Both the position numbers and the translations under genes were made by a program. A model generated the notes under the pieces. That model was not told the origin of the DNA, did no database searches, and saw only the letters and a list, made by a program, of their open reading frames with translations. This document shows positions 37,148-47,702 of a DNA stretch of 64,000 nt, piece by piece (the first letter of the stretch is position 1; each line of letters opens with the position of its first letter). The stretch is from NCBI RefSeq assembly GCF_000764305.2, contig NW_025947235.1, positions 98,408 to 162,407 of the forward strand. Direction: 5' to 3'. The DNA is from Hyalella azteca. Lineage: Eukaryota > Arthropoda > Malacostraca > Amphipoda > Hyalellidae.

Positions 37148-37301
37148 TTGTACAACTCGGGCAGCTCTGCTGTTCCGTGTTCATTAAATCCCAAAAAGCA
37201 AAAATTTTCTTTAGTTTTTCCAGTATTATTAAGAGCCTCATTTACTCCGCCTCCTGTAGCAACTGGAGACAATAACCGGCTGAACAGAGTGCCTGTGAAG
37301 C
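37148..37301 (-). CDS. alpha-1,4-galactosyltransferase copy 1, stem exon
   Basis: 154 bases, acceptor CCGCGCAG, donor TACAA/GTGAGT. Open throughout on the minus strand (FTGTLFSRLLSPVATGGGV … NEHGTAELPELY) and joins the next exon in phase (AA + A gives lysine). It begins with two bases of a split codon, so an upstream exon ending in phase 1 must exist. The stem is not conserved in the family, so support is from frame, splice sites and phase only. Confidence 0.65.
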
Positions 37302-37309
37302 CTGCGCGG

Positions 37310-39115
37310 AGACGAAGTTATGGTGTGAGTGGTAAAACACGTCTAAATATTATTTCAAAAGAAATAAGATTAATAGTTTACGAAATCTGCTTCCTTCTTC
37401 ATCTTTTGTTGGAACCAGTTCATATGCATACACGTCCCAGTNAAAATTACGACCAGCCCCACCGCGGAAATCCCTCTCAGTTTCCAGCAACGCCGCCTCA
37501 GCGAGGCTGGAGAGTGGAATTTATCGTATTTATTAAGCGAATAAAAACGATAAACTAATAATTTCATAATTCATAGTCAGAACTACAAGGATTAAATGCA
37601 ATTATTGGAGTTGGGCGATGGCGATATAAAAGGTTATGTATACCTCAAATTAGAGGCAAAATTTTGTTGCTTTATATCAAATTAATAAACTATGCGTCCA
37701 TTGTTGAAAGTTATTACTCGACTGTATTGCAGTGTAATATTTTATAACCAATTCAATTTTCGTTGCCATAATATTCGTTTAGGTTTCAAGGTAGAATCGA
37801 GTTTTCTTTTCATATATTTACTGAACATATTTTGTGAACTTGTGAGAAACGGAAAGCGAACCAAATTGCTTGCCACGTTACTTATTTCGACGTCGAAAAA
37901 TTTTAATGTAGGTTACTAGAAGTCGTATACTAAATTTTGCATCACTACTGCTCAACAAAAACTATTACGGATTAATATTAATGTTTTTCTTGCTAGAAAG
38001 ATTGAAGAAATGGCTTTCTTTGTAGTGATGTTAAATTTAGGAGTGATGACAGTAAGAGATTACCAGAAGTTATTCCTTTGTTTTTCTACCGCGCATTTTT
38101 GTTATTACATTAAATTGTCATTTTTATGTTCATTTGCTAGAAGAAAATCGTCTTTATATTCTTGGAAAGTTGGCATTTGAACTCTTCATTCTCTATGAAT
38201 TTAAGCTGCCGAGCGAAACTTTGATCATTTGAAACATTGGTGCATGAGTATCTCTTATTTAAATATCCTATTTATCTTGCATTCAAATGATCTTAACTTT
38301 CTAAAGATTTTCAATTGACATTTTGAATCATGCCTTCTAAACCAAAAACTTTTCATTTATTGTCATTATCATAAATATTTGTACCGCGAGTTAATATGCA
38401 CTTTTCGTACCAAACATTCATTTTGTACACGTTTAATAATAACTATATTAAGAAAGCAAACGTAATTCTTTTAAAACATTTTCGTCGCAATGTCAATCGA
38501 TATAATTACTTGCTTTTTGCAAAATAATATGAATTCAGCTACCGCGAGATCAATTTAAATAAAAACGAAAAACTAATAATTAATAATAATTAATAATAAT
38601 TAATTAATAAAAGTGTAGGGTGGATATATGGGCCTTCCTCTGAATTTTTTTTATTAATCCTCAGTGCTCCTGTTGTGGTCATTCCTTCAGTATTGAATCA
38701 CAAATGAACGGTAATAAATTGTATCAATTCTTTGGGAAATGTTCTTTCACTTAAAGTTAACTGCTTTCTACCTGTATGGTCGATAATATTTACATTATAA
38801 TTTATATATTATATGGTTATTTATATCAAGACGTGATCTAATGCTCTCATGTGAGTGCTCACCACCGCAGTGTACACTGTATTATTACGAATGAATAATT
38901 AATGAATGAATGAATTTATAATATATATGGGTTAAATACATATAATAGCGTTTCCTCAATTTAAGTATATAAGATAAATAATTATTTTAAATTGTGTCTT
39001 TCTATTCTCTTAATTTCAACATTGAAAACATTTATCAATTTTTTTTAAATAGTTGCTCTGTTGTTCCTCATTAGTTTATTTTTTGCTTCTATCCGCAATT
39101 GCTTTCAGTTTCAAC
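37310..39115. other. AT-rich DNA, nothing recognised
   Basis: Contains a single N (37442). Upstream exon(s) of galactosyltransferase copy 1 would be expected here or further right; none is recognisable. Short AATAATTA runs at 38575-38610. Confidence 0.4.
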
Positions 39116-40685
39116 TTAAATAAACTCACCTGACGGCTGCAACAATGTCATGTCACCGTAATGAGAGACTTATTAATGATGATGTGAAGGATAACCAAAT
39201 GCAGTCAATTAATTTCACAGTTGAGTAATTTAAAATTAAAATAATCTGTTTCCTGCTATGTACTCTGTCAACGGAATCACTCCGTTCAAGTTGAATCTTC
39301 ACGATAGACTGTTTATATTTTGTATCACTTCCGTTGCATAAAAAGTCAATAACACCACATATGCTTTTCACGACAATTTGACAAGTGTTGCGCTATGTCG
39401 TCGCACCTGGCGTTCGCCACAGCTACAGTTGCTGTCAAAAAAATTGCGAAGCACAAAAATAAAAATTTTGGCGATGGCGAAACGACATTAGTGAGAAAAT
39501 TAGCTCTAAATTCCTCAATTCAATAGGAATCGATCGTGTTCGGCACAACACTCTTGAGGACGTTCAGAATAAAAAATAGTTAAAGTCTATCTGTAGACGC
39601 TGGTTCCCTACTTCAACATCGAATATAATCACTGTTCAGTCCTCGATATCGCTAGCTAGTTAGAAGTCAATCCTTAGCCAGATACCTTTGCAACAACACC
39701 ATTTAAGCAGCCCTAGCTGCTCACATCCCTAATTGCTTTCACTTTCAACTTTATTGAACTCACCTGACGGCTGCAACAATGTCATGTCACCGTAATGAGG
39801 GACTTATTAATGATGACTTATTAATGATGATGATAATATTATATATTAATTGATGATAATTGATATTGATTGATATTGATTGATTGATTGAATTGATGAT
39901 GATAATGATGATGATGATAATATTATATATTAATTGATGATAATTGATATTGATTGATATTGATTGATTGATTGAATTGATGATGATAATGATGATAATA
40001 TTATATATTAATTTCACAGTTGAGTAATTTAAAAGTCAAATCTGTTTCCTGCTATGTACTCTGTCAACGGAATCACTCCGTTCAAGTTGAACCTTCAAGT
40101 TAGACTGTTTATATTTTGTATCGCTTCCGTTGAAAAATCAATAACATCACATATGTTTTTCACGACAATTTGACAAGTGTTGCGCTATGTCGTCGCACCT
40201 GGCGTTCGCCACAGCTACAGTTGCTGTCAAAAAAATTGTGAAGCACAAAAGTTAAGCCGGAGAAAGTTTTTTAAATACCATTCATGCCTAGGATCTAAAT
40301 AATGCCTACTTTTCTTAGGGTTTGAAATAAAATTAAGCTCATTCTTTAGCGGTCTCAGAATGTTTCAGATTATCGAATTTTTTCTTTCGAGACTGGAAAC
40401 TTGTATGTTCGCTATAAAAGTCTCGGCGACGACGAAACGACATTAGTGAGAAAATTAGCTCTAAATTCCTCAATTCAATAGGAATCGATCGTGTTCGGCA
40501 CAACACTCTTGAGGACATTCCGAATAAATAATAGTTATAAAGTCTAGCTGTAGACGCTGGTTCCCTACTTCAACATCGAAAATAATCACTGTTCAGTCCT
40601 CGATATCGCTAGCTAGTTAGAAGTCAATCCTTAGCCAGATACCTTTGCAACAACACCATTTAAGCAGCCCTAGCTGCTCACGATT
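39110..40685. repeat. Tandem segmental duplication (about 0.6 kb and 0.95 kb units)
   Basis: Unit A 39110-39712 and unit B 39735-40680 share the blocks CTCACCTGACGGCTGCAACA, GAATCACTCCGTTCAAGTTG, GACAAGTGTTGCGCTATGTC and TTAAGCAGCCCTAGCTGCTC in order. Unit B is longer because of a GATGATAAT/TGATTGAT-rich expansion (39817-40010) and about 170 extra bases at 40250-40420. No coding potential. Confidence 0.9.
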
Positions 40686-40975
40686 GTTGCACAAACCAAA
40701 ATAATAAGCAATAATATCGAGCGTCTAGGTGCTATATCGTCAGTATATTGAGCAAACCATAGTTCGCAATGATATTGAACGTCTAGATAGAGGCTTGTTT
40801 AGGCAACTGTACGAGTGAAGCTAGTCTGGCACACCTGTTAGTTTTTCGCAACAGCTGTTGGTGCTGGCACAAGAAAGTGCAGCTAAACTGCAGTTCAGCT
40901 AGAGAAGCCTGATTTGATATCATGCAACGCTCCCTCATCGTGACTGCATCACAACGAGTTCACGAGTATCCAGCC

Positions 40976-41192
40976 AATCAGCCTTTCTCAAATCAGCCTT
41001 TCTCAAATCAGCCTTTCTCAAATCAGCCTTTCTCAAATCAGCCTTTCTTAAATCAGCCTTTCTCAAATCAGCCTTTCTTAAATCAGCCTTTCTCAAATCC
41101 GCTTTTCTCAAATCAACTTTTCTCAAATCAACTTTTCTCAAATCAACTTTTCTCAAATCAACTTTTCTCAAATCAACTTTTCTCAAATCAGC
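40976..41192. repeat. 15-bp minisatellite, 14 copies
   Basis: Unit CAGCCTTTCTCAAAT in the left half, switching to CAACTTTTCTCAAAT in the right half. The 15-base period opens a 197-codon plus frame (repeating NQPFS) and a minus frame (repeating RKVDL/RKADL); I regard both as repeat artefacts. Confidence 0.9.
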
Positions 41193-41512
41193 CCGTCATG
41201 GCGCACTCGGCCCCCTCACTCGGCCAGTCGCACGGTTTATGCGACGGCTTTTCAACCTGCCTTGTCGTGGCGCACACACCGCCGCAGTCTACACGTGGCT
41301 ACCACTTCATAAAACCTTATGTGATCGTACAGCTCGGTCGTACACTGCCTTTTGAGGATAAAAACGATACAGTGGTTTTAGACGGTGAACTGATAAACTT
41401 TTCACTGTGTACATATAACTTCCGCAACCGGCTTCCACTAACTAACTCCTATCGAAATATTCTACCTCACTACAGACACGTCGTTCTCCAAAGAACCATT
41501 TTTTTCAGTTCC

Positions 41513-41651
41513 TAAGTCTGACGAACAATTGAAAAAAATACGTTAGAAAAATAAAGAACATTAAAAATGAGCTCAGAAAATTTCAGAATAACAAAGATAA
41601 ATACAGATTCAAAGAAACAAATGATTATTATACGATATTGCGATCATAACA
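41513..41651 (-). repeat. Putative start of the 3' LTR
   Basis: Begins TG directly after a purine-rich tract on the minus strand. The last about 85 bases of this interval recur in the opposite orientation at 63322-63408, next to other pieces of the same element. The far LTR end is not identified. Confidence 0.55.
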
Positions 41652-42236
41652 TTTCCCCCCACCAGTGGATACTTATGTCCACGCAAAAAAAACATCACGC
41701 TTCGCAGCATAAGTACATTATTTACAAAAAGGTTTAGCACATTCTGATTACCTAATCATTCTAACACACACAATTAACATAACTATATTGTGAACATAAC
41801 TATATTACTAACAAAGTCGTCCAGTGATACGAATGAAATTTCAACCCAGACGTGTGATAGTTCAGTTACCCAGAAAATGAACATTAACGTATTTCGTTGT
41901 CATCATATCAGAGCATTTACGTTTCATAATGGCCGATTTAGTATATGCAATCTATGTTCAAGGCAAGTAAAAAAAAACTCTGTCAATCATGAGCGAAATT
42001 CGGCCTAAATCTGATGCATAATTCTTAAATTTAAGCTCTCCCCTACCGGCTAAGATACGCTACTAAAGCAAGTTTCAAATTTAATATAATTGCACTAGCA
42101 TCAAGGGAACTTATACTTAAAACCAATATACACAACATTTTAAGCACCCGATATAGCAGTACATTTAATTTATACATCAACTCCATTTCCACATTCATAG
42201 CATAATCATTTCTTACTGCAAGTTTTATCCTCCAGG

Positions 42237-42378
42237 GGCCATACTTTCAAAACTCGCTAAGTGAACGTAAGTACTTACGCTCTATTTTCTTGTCTATGAT
42301 TGATGGGATTGCTTGAAAGGCCGTCAATGATTGGCTGATGAACTTACGATCACTAAACTTTCTTTGAAAGTATAGGCC
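42237..42378. mobile_element. 142-bp MITE with GGCC(T)ATACTTTCAAA termini, copy 3
   Basis: Same orientation as 13980-14122 and about 90 percent identical by eye; both ends intact (GGCCATACTTTCAAA and TTTGAAAGTATAGGCC). Nested in the Ty3/Gypsy-type element. Confidence 0.85.
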
Positions 42379-45189
42379 GGAACTCTTGGTTGAACATGAG
42401 GAAAGTTCTCTGCCCTGCCTTTAGAACATGTAATTCTCTGATCTGACACAGGTGTGTTAATCACAGGTAATTTTGTAGCTACATCTGAACTCTCCGGTTC
42501 TAACAAATTATATCTATCCAATTCACTCCCACTACCCATGTATCTCCTATCCCAAATTCCACTTAAGACATTATTATTAATTTGATACCTTCAAGAAATA
42601 TTTCGAGATCGCGCTGCCTGTTCCTTCATTATATTCAGTTCGCTGCTGGCAGCGGACGCGTTCCTAGATATTCCTGTATACTCTCCGACACCTCTAAAGT
42701 CAACTTCGTCCTTAACCAATTGGGGAGAACGGATCCGCAGCGATTCCGCTTCGTGAACTCTGGTCATGGCCATTATTTCCTTCATAGCATCATCAATTAG
42801 TTCTTCCTGAATCCTAAATGACTGTTCTACCCAAGATACAAAAATGAATGATTCCTATCTCTGACAATCAGGGGACTATTAGTAATCGGAGAAAGGGATT
42901 CCCCTGACTGAAGTTCTAAGCTACCTTGTCTACTTGGCGTCGATGATTTTGGTTTTAACAAATCCTCTGAATTATTTCCTGGCCTGATGAACCTCTCACC
43001 ATCGCCTACCTCATTCACTACATCACGATTCCCGTTAGTTTCTCCAGTTTTCCCCCAATGCTTCACGATCATCAATCTTTACTTTGTTTGATATAGAGTT
43101 TGCGACGTGTTCCAGCCTACTGCTACCAAATTCGTCGCGCTGCTGATTGCTCTTACTATTTACGTTCGATTGAACTGCCCCTGCATTGCGCGTTAATTTT
43201 GCGACGTTGCTGCTTCTACTTTTACCGCTACCTGTGTCTTCGCTACTACTACCTGCACCCGGGCTTCTGCCTGAACTACTACTACTATCAATGCTACTGT
43301 CATCACTGCTGCTACTACCACTACTGTTGTTTAGAAATGAAATTCCTGCACCTCAAAAATTATCTCCACTTCCGTCCATCAAACTGTCTTCTCTGTTCGC
43401 TAAGGTAAGTCGTGATTCTGCATCTCCTGTTGACTCTAAATACTTGTGCAAATATCTTGGAAAATCGCACCATTCCTTAAGCTGTCTATGAATCCTTAAG
43501 CTGTCTATAACTGAATTTTACCCCTATTATCACTAATTTCATACGTAACAACAGTACACTGTACTTTCGTTACCTGCAATGGTCCTTCGAATTTCGGTGC
43601 TAATTTATCTATGCTAAGATTCCCTACTCTATTAATTTTGTGCGCTACCTTCTGACCTACCTTGAAGGAACAAAACTTTAAATGGCCTTCTCTCCACGAA
43701 TTAACCGTTTCTACCTTCACAGACACTGCGCTAGTGCCATCATGGCTCTTCCTAAGGATATGTTGAGCCGGACTACACCCTATCTGCGAATGGTGCGTGT
43801 TGTTATAAGTTATTAAAGCTCTACTAATCTTATTATCCCACTGTAATGGATTATCTGAGGTGGTACCCTTCAAAAACTGAATAATTGTTTGATTACTGCG
43901 CTCAACTCAGCAATTGGATGACACCCTATAGCGAGTTGAAAAAATGCGCGCAATAAAAGGAATCTGCAGCTGCGTTAAATTCTGCAGCCCTGAATTCCGA
44001 TCATTATCGGTTAGAATTCGGTTAGGTATTCTAATCATGCTAGGTAATACAATATTTTTTAACGCATCTGATACAGTGCTAGCCAATTTATTTCTCACAG
44101 GTACTGCTATTAAAATATAAAATCATGATCAATGGCCACAAGCAGAACAATATTACCCCTAGCTGAGCGAGGAAACTGGAGCAGGTCTAACGCTACGAGA
44201 TCAAATGGATGAGCAGATTGAATTTTAAGAACAGGTGGAGTTTTGAGTTGACTTGAAAATTTAAATAGCTGACAATGTGGGCAGCTGACACATACATCAC
44301 GTGCAATAGAATTAACAGCCGGGTGTCAGAAATATTCTTCTATAATTTTAACAATCTTTTGGGTACCTATATGGGCTAGCTGATCATGAAGCTTGAATAC
44401 TATATCTACCATGAACATAAACGGCGAAACTGGCACATAAGAAAGATTGTTCTTCCTTACCACAATTCCGGATCGCACTGATAAAACTCTTGAGATAGCG
44501 TTTAAATATAAACAAACAATTTTCCAAAATTGTACGGGCTCTGACGATAGCAGTTTCTTTTTCAGGGAACTGATGGCGAATTCTTTGTTCTGAATGGACT
44601 GAACATTACCATGCGAAGAAAAATAACAGCAATATTATCTTCTTTATCTGAGATAGCGTTTTCACCAGATTGTTCTGGGCTGGGATTGTCGGTTACTGTC
44701 GAAACGGCAAGCGCCAAGCTAGCGAATCCCACATGGTTGACACAAATTGATTTATGATGACAAGATTTGCTTATGGCGCAAGTCACATGTTGTTGGTCCC
44801 TACGCTTAAAATTAATACATGAATCTTTACGATTTAACTTAATTTCATTCCTAATTAAAAAATTTGCTTCTAACAAACAACAACAAGGCATATTATCATC
44901 GTTCATAATAGCGAATGGTACCTTTTCATTCATTTCAAATCCGTTTATTTCACTTTCAAACTTAACTGCTCCCCTTAATATTGTCTTCGACCATCTATTC
45001 CTACTACTACGTCGTTATCTATTTCGTCGAACTCTAACCCCTGATTATTTTCGGCTAAAAACTTTACTATACCTTGCCCTATTAGTACCTTGCCTATTGG
45101 TGTCACAGGCAGGTTGAATGTAACGCCCATGAGAGCAAGGCTGATTGGTAGCAGTACAGGGTGAGCTGCGGTACAGTGTGAGCTGACCA

Positions 45190-45273
45190 AATATGCTTCA
45201 TGACGCTCAGGAACATGGGGTGATGGTGCTGCATGTAGTGGATGGCGTTGGTGAGATAGCCCGTCTTATCGTC
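45190..45273 (-). CDS. alpha-1,4-galactosyltransferase copy 2, exon d (cut by retroelement)
   Basis: Acceptor TTCTTCCAG, phase 0. Reads DDKTGYLTNAIHYMQHHHPM then FLSVMKHI, the family's conserved L-T/N-N-A…H-P-F region. After AAGCATATT the sequence changes to the Ty3/Gypsy-type element; copy 1's relic shows that AANYN and a donor should follow. Confidence 0.88.
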
Positions 45274-45341
45274 CTGGAAGAAGAAAATTGGCTATTCATA
45301 TTCATATGCTCATTTGAATCTTTGAATTGAATTTGAATCAC

Positions 45342-45388
45342 GTTATAGTTAGCAGCAGCATACTTCATGACACATGGGAGAATGTTGC
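45342..45388 (-). pseudogene. Relic of galactosyltransferase exon d, 3' half
   Basis: Reads NILPCVMKYAAANYN, then GTGATT in place of a proper donor. It lies upstream of the true exon d start in transcription order, so it is a misplaced duplicate. Confidence 0.7.
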
Positions 45389-45939
45389 GCATAAGACCAT
45401 TGGATGTTAGACTTGTCCATTTGAAATTTATTTATTTACAGACTGAAATTTTGTGTAAAATTATTTGTAGGAACACGTTGAATTTTCATACCAATAATTT
45501 CACGTGCACCAAACACATTCATTATGCACAGATGTATTAGAACTTTTACTAGGATCTATTCAGAAAGAGTTTTATGCAATTCAGCGTCCAATAATAAGCA
45601 TAGAAATGAATATGTCATATTCATATTTTCTTCGGATTTTTCTTAAAAGGATTAATTAATAGATCGAATCAATATTATTTTTCACTACGCTTTTCCGCAA
45701 ATTATGAATATGAAGCTTCTACATTTTATTATTTTTTATAAAGCTGAAATTTTGTAAATGATTTCGATGTGAATTGACACTTGCATAAGAAAACCCTTTG
45801 CTCAGAGCAATTTCAATGCATTTAAAAATATAATTACCAAAAATCATTTACTTTTTTACTCACAGAATTACCATACAAGACATTATATTCGCCTACACAT
45901 TTCATGAATCTCAATTGACACCATTATGTTCGATATAGG

Positions 45940-46235
45940 CATTTGCGGGCATGAAATTATATGTAATATGTACCTCGATTGCATGTACAGTGCGTTTTGT
46001 GGCAACTGCAAGGCCATGAAGTTATACGCTATTTGCACCACGATTGAATGTATAAAGCGTGGGGTGTGGGCACCTGCAGGGCCATGAAGTTATACGCTAT
46101 TTGCACCACGATTGAATGTATAAAGCGTGGGGTGTGGGCACCTGCAGGGCCATGAAGTTATATGCTATATGCACCACGATTTGATGTATAATGCGTTGTT
46201 GTGCGCACCCGCAATGCGATGAAGTTGACGGCGGG
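45940..46235 (-). repeat. 68-bp tandem repeat made of DxD-exon 3' ends with splice donors
   Basis: GCCATGAAGTTATA recurs at 46013, 46081 and 46149 (68-base steps), with a degenerate fourth unit at about 45950. On the minus strand each unit reads YNFMALQ followed by GTGCCC, the equivalent of VNFIALR/GTGCGC at the genuine exon end (46209). The array therefore amplified an exon-intron boundary. Confidence 0.85.
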
Positions 46236-46339
46236 CACAACAGGGCGCAGCGCGATGACGTCCATGTCGGCGTACAAACCTCCGAATTTGTACACGAGCG
46301 CCAGGCGACTCAGGTCGCTCAGGTGGTGGATTCTGAACG
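46209..46339 (-). CDS. alpha-1,4-galactosyltransferase copy 2, DxD exon
   Basis: 131 bases, acceptor TTTGACAG, donor TTGCGG/GTGCGC. Reads FRIHHLSDLSRLALVYKFGG LYADMDVIALRPVVPAVN FIALR in full. Phase 1 in, phase 0 out, matching its neighbours. Confidence 0.92.
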
Positions 46340-46945
46340 CTGTCAAACATTGGGATCTTCATTATTCTGGATGCGTTTACCTTCAATTAAGTTTAAAATG
46401 TCTCTGATTGTGTAATTCCATGTTATTCAGAACTTAACATGTTGACTCCGATGTCTTCATCTTGCACTAGATTCCATTTGTTGTACTATTTTGAAACGGG
46501 GTTGCCAGACGGTCTTTTTTCCGGACAAATTCCGCGATTCATTTTTTTAAATTGCATTTGCCGGCTAAAATTTAAGATAGGAGTGCTTCCTAATCAAATT
46601 TCAAAAGCTGCTAAAAATGGAGTTTTTACACCATAAGCTACAAGTATACTAGTAACATTGAATTAGAGGGCTTTTTTGGCCTTTTTATGTTCGCCGACTT
46701 GGCTGTTTTTTAGGCAATCTGGCAACCCTGAATTATGTACCACTACGTTTTGGAGAAATACAATTCGCGGTACGCATATGTACCACTTCGGAGTCAACGT
46801 TTTTACTCTGCCCATTTTGGGGCAATATATGCCTTGAACGTTATTGACAAACGACCAAACAACCGAAATTAAGCTCTACTTTTGTTACCATGTTAGAGTC
46901 TTGCTTCCATTTCTCTAGCCGACATGTACGCAATATGCTACTTAC

Positions 46946-47142
46946 AAGTTTTATTGAACTTCTTGGAGTGGTAAAGTTCTAGTAGAGGAGTGTCCTGGAA
47001 ATGCAAGTTGAGGTTGAAATGAACCACGCACAAGTTCTGGTAGGCGGCCTGAATTAGCATCAATTCTTCGAGCGTCCTGGAGTCCAAGTTCTGAGATGTC
47101 ACCAAGAACCACACGTGCGCGTGGGGATAGAGTTTGCAGTAA
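46946..47142 (-). CDS. alpha-1,4-galactosyltransferase copy 2, exon upstream of DxD exon
   Basis: 197 bases, identical length, splice sites and phase to 36348-36152. A handful of substitutions, including GTG-GTT-CAT (VVH) for VAH; frame fully open. Confidence 0.92.
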
Positions 47143-47557
47143 CTGTGGAGATGATGTTATAAATTTAGAATGATAACACAAGTAGGGGTATTAAGAGTGA
47201 CTGATTGTGGCAGTTCTCGCTGTAAGGTGATGATTATAACTGGACTGATTGCAACAATAACTGCACCTGCAATGTAATGAATTGATGCTAGTGACGACTT
47301 GAACAGAAGAGCACCGTTGAAACTTGCTTATGTTAATGGCTGACACGTAAATAATGGGCTGGGGTCAGGAACTTTGGTGGCTGCAGCAGTGACTAAACCA
47401 TCTTAGTTGGCAACTTTGGTTTAGCGTGAATGTTTTCAATTAACTTTCAATTTAGAGACATGTACTTTGTTTTTAAGGTCTTAATCTAGTTTATTGTTGG
47501 TACTAATGACCCTTTGGTTATCATTACCATCATAATTTACGAGTCCCCACTCATTAC

Positions 47558-47653
47558 CTCTCCAGTCCACAAAGCCCCCTGGGGGGCACTGCTGTGGCAT
47601 ACGACGTCTCCATCAGGTAGACGTTGTAGGCGGCGACGTCTGGCACCACGTCT
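47558..47653 (-). CDS. alpha-1,4-galactosyltransferase copy 2, FLETS-type exon
   Basis: 96 bases, differing from 36856-36761 by a silent change in the leucine codon before the conserved cysteine. Acceptor CCCATCAG and donor GTAATG conserved. Confidence 0.92.
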
Positions 47654-47702
47654 CTGATGGGACGTATGGTAAAATGTCATTACATGATTACCTTACTGAA
47701 TA

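Larger units (their letters stand above)
31048..37301 (-). pseudogene. alpha-1,4-galactosyltransferase / Gb3-synthase-like gene, copy 1 (multi-exon, broken)
   Basis: Family role: GT32 enzymes transfer galactose (or N-acetylglucosamine) in alpha-1,4 linkage to glycolipid acceptors in the Golgi. Exons, all splice-flanked: 37301-37148 (stem), 36856-36761, 36348-36152, 35872-35768, 35297-35250, 34859-34694, 34227-34103, 31098-31048. Phases between intact neighbours agree (2/1, 2/1, 1/2, 0/0, 1/2, 0/0). Landmarks: VYLMETSYA, PHAHVWFLVTS, the FGGLYTDMD box with the sugar-nucleotide/metal-binding DxD, NYN, AANGPAAM, and VHFYN. A LINE fragment (35297-35767) replaces the end of the DxD exon, the following intron and the start of the next exon, so the frame stops after RPVV. 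A CR1-like LINE (31.7-33.9 kb, opposite strand) sits in the last intron. The N-terminal anchor exon is not seen here. Probably a recent pseudogene, since the other exons remain open. Confidence 0.85.
41513..45188 (-). mobile_element. Ty3/Gypsy-type LTR retrotransposon, internally deleted and 5'-truncated
   Basis: Order on the minus strand: a retropepsin-like region (45130-44560) with a CCCLLEANFL segment corresponding to the conserved I-L-G-x-x-F; then directly the integrase zinc-binding H-H-C-C region (about 44385-44270) and the integrase core (VALDLLQ about 44200, ILTDN about 44010, ERSNQT about 43900), and a C-terminal domain (FKVGQKV, LAPKFEGP). Reverse transcriptase and RNase H, which should lie between protease and integrase, are absent. 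Two integrase stops are TGA where tryptophan is usual, and one frameshift breaks the core. A serine-rich tail follows (43400-42590). A polypurine tract GGTGGGGGGAAA at 41652-41663 (minus) is followed by TGTTATGATCG, a plausible 3' LTR start. A MITE (42237-42378) is nested inside. The upstream border lies within galactosyltransferase copy 2. Confidence 0.85.
45190..47653 (-). pseudogene. alpha-1,4-galactosyltransferase / Gb3-synthase-like gene, copy 2 (partial, broken)
   Basis: Four exons in phase: 47653-47558, 47142-46946, 46339-46209, 45273-45190. Its exons, and the introns between the first three, are homologous to copy 1 at 36856-35768, so the two arose by segmental duplication of genomic DNA. 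Unlike copy 1 the DxD exon is complete (GGLYADMDVIALRPV, then PAVNFIALR before the donor), but the next exon is cut by the Ty3/Gypsy-type element and no NGPA exon follows in this window. Upstream, homology stops at 47703 where a dispersed element begins, so the stem and anchor exons are also missing. A relic of the NYN exon end (45388-45342) and a tandem array of DxD-exon ends (45940-46235) lie within its introns. Confidence 0.85.

Noticed and set aside
40922..41515. 197-codon plus-strand frame with repeated NQPFS and a unique tail
   Set aside because: The repeat part is a 15-bp array. The tail lies antisense in what is probably LTR sequence, and no domain, splice site or homologue is visible.
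43100..43491. Plus-strand frames rich in Y/C or L
   Set aside because: Antisense of the serine-rich tail of the Ty3/Gypsy-type element on the minus strand.
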